Shown here one piece after another: positions 1 to 9,866 of a stretch of 64,000 bases of DNA. Position 1 is the stretch's first letter. Each line of letters starts with the position of its first letter. Under the pieces are notes generated by a model. That model saw nothing but the letters and a program-made list of their open reading frames with translations. It searched no databases and was not told the origin of the DNA. The stretch is from positions 5,254,501 to 5,318,500 of the forward strand of contig NZ_LT629702.1 of the NCBI RefSeq assembly GCF_900103345.1, in the 5' to 3' direction. Both the position numbers and the translations under genes were made by a program. Origin of the DNA: Pseudomonas azotoformans (lineage in GTDB: Bacteria; Pseudomonadota; Gammaproteobacteria; Pseudomonadales; Pseudomonadaceae).

Positions 1-144
1 GCACTGCATGTGTTCAATATTGGAGGTAACAAGCTCCGCCTTGTTGCCATCGTGCGCTATCGAATGCAGCGCCTCTATATCCGGCATGTTTTGGACCATC
101 GTGAATACGACAAGGGTAAATGGAAGGAATCATGGGAAAAATGA
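1..144 (+). CDS. higB: HigB-type toxin (mRNA interferase), C-terminal part only
   Basis: Partial gene cut by the window edge; 47 residues of its end are visible in frame 1, ending at TGA 142-144. The visible part holds the HigB family signature: VFNIGGNKLRL, then RLYIRHVLDHREYDKGKW. HigB toxins are RelE-fold ribonucleases that cut mRNA on the ribosome. The gene overlaps or abuts the downstream antitoxin, the toxin-first order typical of higBA modules. The active-site residues of the N-terminal half cannot be checked here. Confidence 0.85.
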   Translation, partial: ALHVFNIGGNKLRLVAIVRYRMQRLYIRHVLDHREYDKGKWKESWEK

Positions 145-542
145 GTGTATTGATCGAGCAAGTCGCCGAGCATTGGCAGTTCGTATCACCCTTGTTGCGT
201 AAGCCGAAAACCGAGGCTGATTACGATGTGTTGGTCGAGGCGCTCGACGAATTGCTGGATATCGTGGGGGACGATGAAACCCATCCGCTGATGGGGCTGG
301 TCGGTATCATAGGTGATTGGGTTGAGGCCTATGACTTAGAGCATTGGCCAATGCCTGAAGCGAGCGGAGTTGATGTATTGCGGTCAATGATGCGGGAGCA
401 TGGCTTGACGCAAAGTGACCTGCCTGGGGTCGGTGCTCAGTCGGTTGTTTCAGAAATCCTGAGTGGAAAACGCCAGCTGAACGTTCGGCAGATTCGTTGG
501 CTGGCGGAGTTCTTCAAGGTCCCTGTGGACATGTTCATCTGA
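132..542 (+). CDS. higA: HigA-type antitoxin, helix-turn-helix protein
   Basis: About 136 residues. The C-terminal half carries an XRE-type helix-turn-helix (LRSMMREHGLTQSDLPGV, then VVSEILSGKRQLNVRQI), followed by LAEFFKVPVDMFI, a common end of HigA-like antitoxins. The N-terminal part (EADYDVLVEALDELLDIVGDDETHPLMGLV) matches the COG5499 HigA group. The start is uncertain: ATG at 132 lies just after GGAAGG, while ATG at 141 overlaps the toxin stop as ATGA and would couple translation. Role: neutralises the HigB toxin upstream and probably autoregulates the pair. Confidence 0.8.
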   Translation: MGKMSVLIEQVAEHWQFVSPLLRKPKTEADYDVLVEALDELLDIVGDDETHPLMGLVGIIGDWVEAYDLEHWPMPEASGVDVLRSMMREHGLTQSDLPGVGAQSVVSEILSGKRQLNVRQIRWLAEFFKVPVDMFI

Positions 543-581
543 TCACGATCAAGGCGGTGTGCGATCTTCTGGATAGGCCTC

Positions 582-2093
<1,512 letters not shown>

Positions 2094-5000
2094 TTAGTCG
2101 AGTTTGCTCGGCGGCGGTTCCTGCACACCACCGTCGTTGGCGGGCTTGGCCGGGGTGTCGACCTCCACCAATTTGTATTCCTGGCCGTGGAGGTTCTTGA
2201 GGTAGACCTCCATCTGGCGGAACGAGATATTGATGTGCTCTTTCTTGAACTCGCGATTGATAAAGCGGTTCACTTCGTCGATCACCGGGTTGCGGTCGCC
2301 CAGGTCGCGCACGTGCATGCGCAGTTCGTGGTCCAGGGTGCTTTCGCCAAAGTTGAGGAAGTACACATGGGGCTCCGGGTCCTTGAGTACCCGGGGGTTG
2401 TCGCGGGCGGCCTTGAGCAGCAGTTCCTTCACGCGGTCCAGGTCGGAGCCGTAGTCCACGCCGAGCTTGAGGGTGACGCGGGTGATGGTGTCGGTCAGCG
2501 ACCAGTTGATCAACTGGCCGGTGATGAAGGTTTTGTTCGGGACAATGATGTCCTTGCGGTCAAAGTCGGTGATCGTCGTGGCGCGGATGCGGATCTTGCT
2601 CACCGTGCCCGACAGGTTGCCGATGGTGATGGTGTCGCCGATGCGCACCGGGCGTTCGAACAGGATCATGATGCCGGAGATGAAGTTGGCGAAGATCTCC
2701 TGCATACCAAAGCCCAGGCCCACCGACAGCGCCGCCACCAGCCATTGCAACTTGTCCCAGCTCACGCCGAGGGTCGATAGGGTAGAGACAAACCCGACGC
2801 CGGCAATCACATAGGACAGCAGCGTGGTGGTTGCATAAGCGCTGCCCTGAGCCAGGTCCAGTTTGGACAGCACCAGCACTTCGAGCAAGCCGGGCAGGTT
2901 GCGCGCTAGGGCGAAGGTGATGCCGATGATGATCAGCGCGCCGAGCAAGTCGCCGATGCTGATGGGCACCATGCTGATATTCGCACCGGTGCCGCTGGTG
3001 TATTCGTACAGCGTGACGTTATCCAGGTAGGAGAATACCGAGATCAGGTCCGACCATACCCAATACAGCGCAGCGATAAAGCCGCCGAGCAAGGCCAGGC
3101 GAATCAGGCGCATGGATTGTTCGTTGACCTGCTCGATGTCCAGGGTCGGCTCTTCGATCACCGCTTCGCCGTCACCGGCTTCCTTGGCGGCCTGGCGTTT
3201 GGCCAGGGCGCGCGCATAGGCCAGGCGCCGGGCGGCAACGCCCAGGCCACGGACGAAGGTGGCTTCGATCACCAGCCAGAACATCAGCAGGTACAGGGTG
3301 TTGATCAGCCGGTCGCTGAGCTTGAGTGCGGTGTAGTAGTAGCCGAAGCACACAGCGATGAACAATGCGATGGGCAACGCAGTGAACAGCAGGCCCACGG
3401 CTTTGCGGAACAGCGAGGCTTTTTCATGGGTCGGGCTGTGCAACAGTAGGCGGCCCAGCAGCCAGGCCATCAGCGCGTAGCAGGTCAGAACCACGCCGAT
3501 GCCCAGCACATCGTCAGCCAGCGCCGCCGGTTGGTGCTCGGCAATCGCCACCACGGCCACCAGTGCCAGTACCACCAGCCCGAGTTTGCGCACCCAGCCT
3601 TGCAGGAATTCGACCTGGGGTTTTTCCCAGCGGAAGTGCAGTTCAGCCACGCCACCCGGCGCCAGGATGCGATAGGCGGTGTAGAACACCAGCCATGCCT
3701 GGGCGATCTGCAGCAGGGCCGAACCCAGGTTGGCGTTCTGCCCACGGGCGTCGATTTGCAGCGCGTAGCCGCACAGCGCCAGGCCGAGGGACACCGGCAT
3801 TGCCAGCAGGATGTTGATCAGGATGGCCTGGGGCGTGTGCCACTGGCTGTCGCGCTTGAAGTGGCCGATGTCCAGGTGCACCTTGCTCAAGCGTTGATAC
3901 AGATTTTTACGCCGCCACAGCAACGCGCCGATCAACAGCAGCAACGGCAGGAACAGCAACGGGCGCTGGGTCAGGCCGTCATACAGCTCGCTGACGCTGG
4001 AGGCCCAGGGCAGGGTGGCGACTTGCTTGCTCAGGTGTGCGGGTACGGTTTCCAGCCACTCGGTATCCAGCGGTTTGTTGCTGGGAATCCAGAACATCTG
4101 CTCATCCAGCGTCGCCCGCAGGGTGGTGGCGGTGCTGAGCAATTGTTTCTGGTTCAGTTGCAGGGTGATGGATTCGTTGAGCAGCGCGCTCAACTCACGG
4201 CTCAGGCGCTCCAGCAGGTCGCTGCGGGTGATTGCCAGTTCCAGCAAGGTGCGGCGCAGTTGCGGGGTGACGTCTTCCGGCGCCTGGTTGGCCAGCAGGT
4301 TGTCCACATAGGCGCTGGGCGAGCTGATCAGCTCGCGCTGCTGGTTGACCTCGAACTGGTACAGGCGAATGTTGGCGATGTCGTCCGCGAGGTCGCGGTC
4401 CACGGTGAGGCGCGGCAGGGCCTGCTTTTGTTTGTAGAGGATCTTCGACAGCAGCAGGCTGCCCTTGAGCACGTTGATCTGCTCGTCCAGGGCAGAGTCG
4501 CTCTGGGTCACGGTGTCCAGTTGCTGCTTGGTCTGCAAGTTCTTCTGGGTCAGGTCGTTGAGGCGGTCGGTACTTTTGAGCAGGTAGTCGGACAGCTTCA
4601 GGTTCGCCGCGCTTTCCGTGGCCAGCAGGCTGCTGCCACCGGCCTTTTGCGCTTCGATGGACTGCTGGGTCACGGTCTGCTGGGACTGGGCCAGGCGTTT
4701 CTGGTTGATCAGGGTTTGCAGGTCCTGGATCTCTTGTTCCAGACGCGCGGTCTTTTCCATCACCAAGTCATGCTGGCTGTTGCCCAGGTCTTGCAGTTGG
4801 CTGTTGCCGGCCAGTTCCTGGCGGCGCAGGGGGATCAGCGCATTGAGCGCCGCGAGTTCGGCGTTGAGCTGGTTACGCTGGTCGGCGCTGAGGGTCTTGC
4901 CGTTGTCTTTGCCGGCCTTGAGCGTCGAATTGATTTGCAGGATGCGCGTCTGGCTGTTGCTGATTTCGGTCTGGGCGCGCTCAGGACGGGTCTGGGCCGC

Positions 5001-5432
5001 GATGGACAGGCTGTTGGCATCGGCCAGTTCCTTTTGCAGGTCGCCTTGCTGGGTGCTGCGCTGCACCAGCAATTGCTCAAGCTGCGGCACCGGCAGGCTG
5101 GCGTAGCGCTGGGCGACCGGGATGACTTTGGTGGCCTTGAGCCGGGCCAGTTCGCGCTGGTTGTCGGCAGTCTCGCGCGGGGCGTCTTCCAGTTGGCGCT
5201 TGAGGTCGACCAGGCGCTGTTCGTAATCCTGCTTGTTGCCCAGGTATGTCAGGGTCTGCTGCAGGATGGTCTGCAAGGCCTTCATGTCGGCGTCGGGCAG
5301 TTTGCGGTCGGGCAGCTTGTCCAGGGTTTGCTGGATAGACTCGGCGCTGGGCGGGTCGGCGGCGTGGACGACGCCGACACACAGGGTCAGGCTCAGCAGG
5401 GCAGTGGCGAGAAGAGTGCGCAAGGTTGGCAT
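2094..5432 (-). CDS. mscK: MscK/KefA-type mechanosensitive channel
   Basis: 1112 residues, the size of MscK/MscM channels rather than of small MscS. The order is: a signal peptide (MPTLRTLLATALLSLTLCVGVVHA), a long periplasmic coiled-coil-rich region of roughly 500 residues with many Gln/Leu heptads, about eleven membrane segments, then the MscS core (QWLVAALSVGLGFGMQEIFANFISG pore helix, then LFERPVRIGDTITIGNLSGTVSKI) and a cytoplasmic vestibule. It would open under membrane tension to release solutes; MscK of E. coli is also K+-sensitive. I chose the ATG at 5432 because it begins a good signal peptide; longer in-frame starts reach into the upstream gene. It lies 50 bp after nhaP2, a K+/H+ antiporter, so the pairing makes physiological sense. 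Confidence 0.9.
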   Translation of the reverse strand: MPTLRTLLATALLSLTLCVGVVHAADPPSAESIQQTLDKLPDRKLPDADMKALQTILQQTLTYLGNKQDYEQRLVDLKRQLEDAPRETADNQRELARLKATKVIPVAQRYASLPVPQLEQLLVQRSTQQGDLQKELADANSLSIAAQTRPERAQTEISNSQTRILQINSTLKAGKDNGKTLSADQRNQLNAELAALNALIPLRRQELAGNSQLQDLGNSQHDLVMEKTARLEQEIQDLQTLINQKRLAQSQQTVTQQSIEAQKAGGSSLLATESAANLKLSDYLLKSTDRLNDLTQKNLQTKQQLDTVTQSDSALDEQINVLKGSLLLSKILYKQKQALPRLTVDRDLADDIANIRLYQFEVNQQRELISSPSAYVDNLLANQAPEDVTPQLRRTLLELAITRSDLLERLSRELSALLNESITLQLNQKQLLSTATTLRATLDEQMFWIPSNKPLDTEWLETVPAHLSKQVATLPWASSVSELYDGLTQRPLLFLPLLLLIGALLWRRKNLYQRLSKVHLDIGHFKRDSQWHTPQAILINILLAMPVSLGLALCGYALQIDARGQNANLGSALLQIAQAWLVFYTAYRILAPGGVAELHFRWEKPQVEFLQGWVRKLGLVVLALVAVVAIAEHQPAALADDVLGIGVVLTCYALMAWLLGRLLLHSPTHEKASLFRKAVGLLFTALPIALFIAVCFGYYYTALKLSDRLINTLYLLMFWLVIEATFVRGLGVAARRLAYARALAKRQAAKEAGDGEAVIEEPTLDIEQVNEQSMRLIRLALLGGFIAALYWVWSDLISVFSYLDNVTLYEYTSGTGANISMVPISIGDLLGALIIIGITFALARNLPGLLEVLVLSKLDLAQGSAYATTTLLSYVIAGVGFVSTLSTLGVSWDKLQWLVAALSVGLGFGMQEIFANFISGIMILFERPVRIGDTITIGNLSGTVSKIRIRATTITDFDRKDIIVPNKTFITGQLINWSLTDTITRVTLKLGVDYGSDLDRVKELLLKAARDNPRVLKDPEPHVYFLNFGESTLDHELRMHVRDLGDRNPVIDEVNRFINREFKKEHINISFRQMEVYLKNLHGQEYKLVEVDTPAKPANDGGVQEPPPSKLD

Positions 5433-5482
5433 AGAGACCGGTCGTGCAAGGTGAAGAATCGGGGGCGTCGTCGCCCCGCAGT

Positions 5483-7225
5483 TTAGAGGAAGAGTCCGGG
5501 GGCCGGGCGACTTCCTTCGGGGAATCTGACGCCCACTTTGCCGATCTTGTTCCCGTCCATGACCGCGACGGTCCAGATGGTGTTGTTCCACTCCACCTGG
5601 TCGCCGACGATGGGCGCGCCCCCGACTTTTTGGGTGATGAAGCTACTCAGCGGCATGTCCGGGTCGATGCCCTCCAGCTTCAGGCCGTACAAGGCCGAAA
5701 CCGCGCCCAGCTGGGCGTCGCCTTCCAGCACGAAGTCGCCGAAGAAGCGCAAATCCAGACCGCGTTGCGGTGCCTGGCTGAACAATTTGCCCAGGGCTGG
5801 CAGGTTGTGTTCGTGGCCGATCACGCAGAGCAAATCGCCGACTTCCAGTACGGTACTACCCGACGGATGGAGTAACTGTTGACCACGGAACAGCGCGGCA
5901 ATCCGCGTGCCTTCGGGCATTTTCAGCTCGCGCAGCGCGGCGCCTATGCACCATTTTTCTGCGCCCAGGCGGTAGACGAATAGCTCCCACTCGCTGGTGA
6001 CGTGCACTTCCAGGGCTGCGCGGGAAATCGGCGCCGGGTCCGGCGGGACGGTGACCTTGAGCAGCTTGGCCACCCACGGCAGGCTCGTGCCCTGCACCAG
6101 CAGCGACACCAGTACGATAAAGAACGCCAGGTTGAAATACAGCTGCGCATGGGGCAAGCCGGCCATCAGCGGGAACACCGCCAGAATGATCGGTACCGCG
6201 CCGCGCAAGCCCACCCAGGCGATAAAGGCTTTTTCGCGGCCATGGAACGCCTTGAAGGGCAGCAGGCCGACCATCACCGACAGTGGCCGCGCAAACAGGA
6301 TCATCCACAGCGCCAGGCCCAGGGCCGGCAGGGCAATCGGCAACAAGTCATGGGGCGTGACCAGCAGGCCCAGCACCAGGAACATGCCGATCTGCGCCAG
6401 CCAGGCCATGCCGTCGAGCATATGCAGAATGCCATGACGGCTGCGCACCGGGCGGTTGCCGATCACCAGGCCGCACAGGTACACGGCGAGGAAGCCACTG
6501 CCGTGCAGGGCGTTGGTCACGGCAAACACGAAAAGGCCGCCGGCGATCACCAGGATCGGGTACAGGCCGGTGGCCAGGTTGATGCGGTTGACCATCTGCA
6601 GCATCAACCAGCCGCCGCCCAGGCCGACGATGCCGCCGATGCCGAATTCGCGCACCAGGTGAGTCAGCAGGCTCCAGTGCAGGCCAGTCTGGCCGCTGGC
6701 GAGCATGTCGATCAGGGTGACGGTGAGGAACACTGCCATCGGGTCGTTGCTGCCGGATTCGATCTCCAGGCTGGCGGTGACCCGTTCGTTGAGACCCTTG
6801 CCGCCGAGCAGCGAGAACACCGCTGCGGCGTCCGTCGAACCGACAATCGCACCAATCAGCAAGCCCTGGATGATATTGAGGTCAAACAGCCAGGCCGCCG
6901 CCATGCCGGTGAGGCCGGTGGTAATCAACACCCCCACCGTGGCCAGCGACAACGCCGGCCAGAGTGCCACGCGGAAACTCGCCACCCGTGTGCGTAAACC
7001 GCCATCGAGCAGGATCACGGCCAGGGCGAGGTTGCCCACCAGGTAGGCGGTTGGGTAGTTATCGAAGATGATGCCGCCGCCATCGACGCCGGCGACCATG
7101 CCCACGGCCAGGATGATCACCAGGATCGGGATCCCAAGGCGGGACGAAAGAGAACTCACCAGAATGCTCGCACTTACCAGCAACGCGCCGATCAGGAACA
7201 GGCTGTTGATGGTCGTCGCATTCAA
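5483..7225 (-). CDS. nhaP2: K+/H+ antiporter NhaP2 (CvrA type)
   Basis: 580 residues. The N-terminal 400 or so are a CPA1-type exchanger with about twelve membrane segments (ILDGGLRTR and [16 protein letters not shown], including the conserved TDA, and [12 protein letters not shown], including the ND pair). A cytoplasmic TrkA-C-type domain follows ([20 protein letters not shown] to GDLLCVIG), then a C-terminal transporter-associated domain. It exports K+ in exchange for protons. The start is taken as TTG at 7225, because GGAG lies eight bases upstream and the protein then begins at [11 protein letters not shown], as in family members; an ATG at 7270 would add 15 unlikely residues. Confidence 0.9.
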   Translation of the reverse strand: MNATTINSLFLIGALLVSASILVSSLSSRLGIPILVIILAVGMVAGVDGGGIIFDNYPTAYLVGNLALAVILLDGGLRTRVASFRVALWPALSLATVGVLITTGLTGMAAAWLFDLNIIQGLLIGAIVGSTDAAAVFSLLGGKGLNERVTASLEIESGSNDPMAVFLTVTLIDMLASGQTGLHWSLLTHLVREFGIGGIVGLGGGWLMLQMVNRINLATGLYPILVIAGGLFVFAVTNALHGSGFLAVYLCGLVIGNRPVRSRHGILHMLDGMAWLAQIGMFLVLGLLVTPHDLLPIALPALGLALWMILFARPLSVMVGLLPFKAFHGREKAFIAWVGLRGAVPIILAVFPLMAGLPHAQLYFNLAFFIVLVSLLVQGTSLPWVAKLLKVTVPPDPAPISRAALEVHVTSEWELFVYRLGAEKWCIGAALRELKMPEGTRIAALFRGQQLLHPSGSTVLEVGDLLCVIGHEHNLPALGKLFSQAPQRGLDLRFFGDFVLEGDAQLGAVSALYGLKLEGIDPDMPLSSFITQKVGGAPIVGDQVEWNNTIWTVAVMDGNKIGKVGVRFPEGSRPAPGLFL

Positions 7226-7321
7226 AGGCAGTACTCCATGGGCAAACAAGACGGGGCGCAAACTGACCATGCAGTCTGCGTGCCAGCGATTCTAACCTGT
7301 TGAATTGCTGCGCTGTCAAAA

Positions 7322-7432
7322 GATCGTTCCCACGCTCTGCGTGGGAATGCCTCGTTGGATGCTCTGCGTCCGCTTTGGGGCGGGACGCGGAGCGTCACAG
7401 GCTGCATTCCCACGCGGAGCGTGGGAACGATC
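7322..7432. repeat. Compound intergenic inverted repeat
   Basis: The outer arms GATCGTTCCCACGC and GCGTGGGAACGATC are exact inverted copies at the ends of the 111-bp element. Inside, GTTCCCACGC..GCGTGGGAA at the left and ATTCCCACGC..GCGTGGGAA at the right each form a small palindrome, and GCTCTGCGTCC / GGGACGCGGAGCG forms a third stem in the centre. It lies between the divergent or convergent ends of nhaP2 and the chemotaxis gene. This composite CGTTCCCACGC element is common between genes in fluorescent pseudomonads; no coding function. Confidence 0.8.
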
Positions 7433-7442
7433 AGCGTGTCAG

Positions 7443-9068
7443 TCAGAGGCGGAAGCGGCTGACCATCCCATTCAAATCTACCGCCAGGCGCGACAGCTCG
7501 CTGCTCGCCGCACTCGTCTGGCTGGCGCCGGTGGCCGACTGCACCGACAAATCACGGATGTTCACCAGGTTGCGGTCCACTTCCCGTGCCACCTGCGCCT
7601 GTTCTTCCGCCGCGCTGGCGATCACCAGGTTGCGCTCGTTGATCTCGACAATCGCGGTGTTGATGGTATCCAGCGACATCCCCGCACCTTTGGCGATGTT
7701 CAGCGTCGATTCGGCGCGTTCGGTGCTGTTGCGCATCGAATCCACCGCGTGCTCGGTGCCGGCCTGGATACTGCCGATCATCCGCTCGATTTCGCTGGTC
7801 GACTGTTGGGTGCGGTGGGCCAACGCCCGCACTTCATCGGCCACTACCGCAAAGCCGCGACCGGCTTCACCGGCGCGCGCCGCTTCAATCGCCGCGTTCA
7901 GCGCCAACAGGTTGGTCTGGTCAGCCAGGCCACGGATCACGTCCAGTACCTTGCCGATATCGCGGGACTCATTGGCCAGGTCGCCAATCAGGGTCGCAGT
8001 GGCTTGCACATCGCCGCTCATGCGTTCGATGGCGCTGACGGTTTCCTGCACCAGGTCACGGCCATCACCGGCGGAAGTGGTGGCGTTGCGCGACGCTTCG
8101 GAGGTGCTCACCGCATTGCGGGCCACTTCTTCGACGGCACTGGTCATTTCATTCACCGCCGTGGCGGCTTGCTCGATTTCATTGTTTTGTTGGGTCAAGC
8201 CACGGGCGCTTTCGTCGGTGACCGCGTTCAACTCTTCGGCGGCCGAGGCCAACTGGGTAGCGGAACCGGCGATGCGTTGCAGGGTGTCGCGCAGCTTGTC
8301 CTGCATCTTGGCCATGGCCGCCAGCAGGCGCCCGGCTTCGTCGTTGCCGTCGACCTTGATCGGACGCGTCAGGTTGCCTTCGGCTACTTCTTCGGCTGCT
8401 TCCAGCGCCTGGGCGATAGGCAGGGTGATGCTGCGAGTCAGCAGCCAGGCGAACAACAGAGTCAGCAGGGTGGCGACCACCAACAGGCTAACTACCATGT
8501 TGAAGGCCATGTTGTATTGGTCCTCGGCATCCTTATTAGTGGCAAGGGCCATCTTGTTATTGAGGTCCAGCAGGCGCGTGAGCACGGCGTTGACCTGTTC
8601 GGAGTTGCTCAGCAGTTCGGTGTTGAGCAGGCTGCGCAGTTCTTCCACCTGGTTGGCCCGCGACAGGCTCTTCATGCGCTCTTCAATCTGGTGGTACTGG
8701 CCGAGCAGGCGAACGTATTCGTCGTAGGTCGAGCGTTCTTCAGGGCTTTCGATGAGTTTTTCGTAGATGCCCTGGGCGGTGCGGATCTGCTGGTTGCGCA
8801 GTTCGAAGGCTTCCAGGGTCTTTTGCTGCACGTCCGGCTCGCGGTTGGTCAGCAGGCGGTACGACAGCACCCGCAGCCGCAGGGTCAGTTGGGTGAACTC
8901 ATCCAGCGCACGAATGCTTGGCACGCTGGACAGGGTGATGTCTTCGGTGGCGCCGCGGATCTTGCTCATCTGGTTCAGCGCGAACACACCGAGAAACAAC
9001 ATCAGCGCGCCAATAAACGCGAAGCCGAGGAAGGCCCTCGGAGCGATATTCATATTACGAAGCGACAT
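7443..9068 (-). CDS. Methyl-accepting chemotaxis protein
   Basis: 541 residues. TM1 at about 10-30, a periplasmic helical sensor of about 160 residues predicted as a four-helix bundle, TM2 at about 187-207 ([19 protein letters not shown]), a HAMP domain, then the cytoplasmic signalling domain. The hairpin tip [20 protein letters not shown], which binds CheA/CheW, is intact. The ligand cannot be told from sequence. The ATG at 9068 has AGGA upstream; the longer start at 9098 adds residues before the first membrane helix. No C-terminal CheR-tether pentapeptide is visible (ends SRFRL). A FliA-like promoter lies upstream. Confidence 0.93.
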   Translation of the reverse strand: MSLRNMNIAPRAFLGFAFIGALMLFLGVFALNQMSKIRGATEDITLSSVPSIRALDEFTQLTLRLRVLSYRLLTNREPDVQQKTLEAFELRNQQIRTAQGIYEKLIESPEERSTYDEYVRLLGQYHQIEERMKSLSRANQVEELRSLLNTELLSNSEQVNAVLTRLLDLNNKMALATNKDAEDQYNMAFNMVVSLLVVATLLTLLFAWLLTRSITLPIAQALEAAEEVAEGNLTRPIKVDGNDEAGRLLAAMAKMQDKLRDTLQRIAGSATQLASAAEELNAVTDESARGLTQQNNEIEQAATAVNEMTSAVEEVARNAVSTSEASRNATTSAGDGRDLVQETVSAIERMSGDVQATATLIGDLANESRDIGKVLDVIRGLADQTNLLALNAAIEAARAGEAGRGFAVVADEVRALAHRTQQSTSEIERMIGSIQAGTEHAVDSMRNSTERAESTLNIAKGAGMSLDTINTAIVEINERNLVIASAAEEQAQVAREVDRNLVNIRDLSVQSATGASQTSAASSELSRLAVDLNGMVSRFRL

Positions 9069-9122
9069 GCGGGAATCCTGGGGGAGAGCGCGATCCATGC
9101 GGCCATGAAACGGAGTGTCCCT

Positions 9123-9149
9123 CTCTATCGGTCGTACGACTAAAGTCTA
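9123..9149 (-). promoter_or_regulatory. Possible FliA (sigma-28) promoter of the chemotaxis gene
   Basis: On the minus strand, TTTAGACT, an 11-base spacer and ACCGATAG. The flagellar sigma-28 consensus is TAAAGTTT-N11-GCCGATAA: the -10 matches six of eight positions and the -35 four of eight, with exact spacing. It ends 54 bases before the ATG at 9068. Chemoreceptor genes are usual FliA targets, so position supports the call. Confidence 0.5.
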
Positions 9150-9345
9150 AAGGGCGCTGTGCGTTTTTGTCGCACCTGACGAGGGGTTTGGTCGATTCAG
9201 GAACCAGATCGGGTAAATGCAGTCACTAAGGCTCGAAAGTGCGGCCCGGCCCTTAAAAATCGGGCTGCGCGCCGGGGATAACCCTGGCATCCGAGGTGAA
9301 TTTTCTTTATCGTCACCGCCCTTTGAAAAAGCCCGAGAAATCAAA

Positions 9346-9576
9346 ATGTTAGAAGCATCCCTCAGCCAATTGGAACAACTGGTCAGCGACCTCGTACAGC
9401 AGAATCAGGACCTGCTGGGCAGCAACGAATCCCTCAAGGCCGAACTGGCCCGCGCCAAGGATGAGAACGACAGCCTGCAACTGAACCTGATGGAGCAGGA
9501 AGAGAAGCACGGTGCCACTGCCGCGCGTATCCAGGCGCTGGTTGAGCGTGTAAGTGCAGGGCCTGTCAGCGCATGA
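9346..9576 (+). CDS. ZapB-like small coiled-coil protein (TIGR02449 type)
   Basis: 76 residues, almost wholly a predicted coiled coil: MLEASLSQLEQLVSDLVQQN and then LLGSNESLKAELARAKDEN. This fits the TIGR02449 family that regularly precedes zapA in gamma-proteobacteria and resembles the division factor ZapB. The ATG at 9346 follows GAGAAA; an in-frame start at 9217 gives an implausible tail. The stop overlaps the ATG of the ZapA-like gene (ATGA at 9573), so the two are translationally coupled. Confidence 0.75.
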   Translation: MLEASLSQLEQLVSDLVQQNQDLLGSNESLKAELARAKDENDSLQLNLMEQEEKHGATAARIQALVERVSAGPVSA

Positions 9577-9866
9577 GTGAAGGGATAAAGGTCGTTTCGA
9601 TTCTCGGAGAGGATTACTCGATCAAGGCCCCGCCTGGGGAAGATAAAACCCTGATGCACGCCGTGACCCTGCTCAAGGCCTCCCTGGCCACCACCAAGAA
9701 AAAGTACCCGACCCTGATCGGTGACAAATTACTGGTGCTGGCGGCGCTGAACCTGTGCGCCGAGCAGATCGAAATGCAGCAGGCTCACCAGCAGGAACTC
9801 GACCGTTACCAAGAGCAAGTCAGCGCCACGGTCGATGTGATTTCCAAGGCGATCGGAACGCCTTAG
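9573..9866 (+). CDS. zapA: ZapA-like cell division protein
   Basis: 97 residues: an N-terminal ZapA head (VVSILGEDYSIKAPPGEDKTLMHAVTLLKA), then IGDKLLVLAALNLCAEQI and a C-terminal coiled coil. ZapA proteins bind and bundle FtsZ filaments at the division site, and the ZapB-like partner is the upstream gene. The usual Pseudomonas zapA is followed by the 6S RNA gene and a 5-formyltetrahydrofolate cyclo-ligase gene; here a convergent acyl-CoA dehydrogenase overlaps its end by four bases. It may therefore be a second copy. Confidence 0.8.
   Translation: MSEGIKVVSILGEDYSIKAPPGEDKTLMHAVTLLKASLATTKKKYPTLIGDKLLVLAALNLCAEQIEMQQAHQQELDRYQEQVSATVDVISKAIGTP

Noticed and set aside
3531..5486. A 651-codon open frame opposite mscK
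   Set aside because: Gln/Val/Gly-rich low-complexity translation antisense to the mscK coiled coil; no start signal or family match.
7222..7413. A short minus-strand frame ahead of nhaP2
   Set aside because: It is built from the translated intergenic repeat at 7322-7432.
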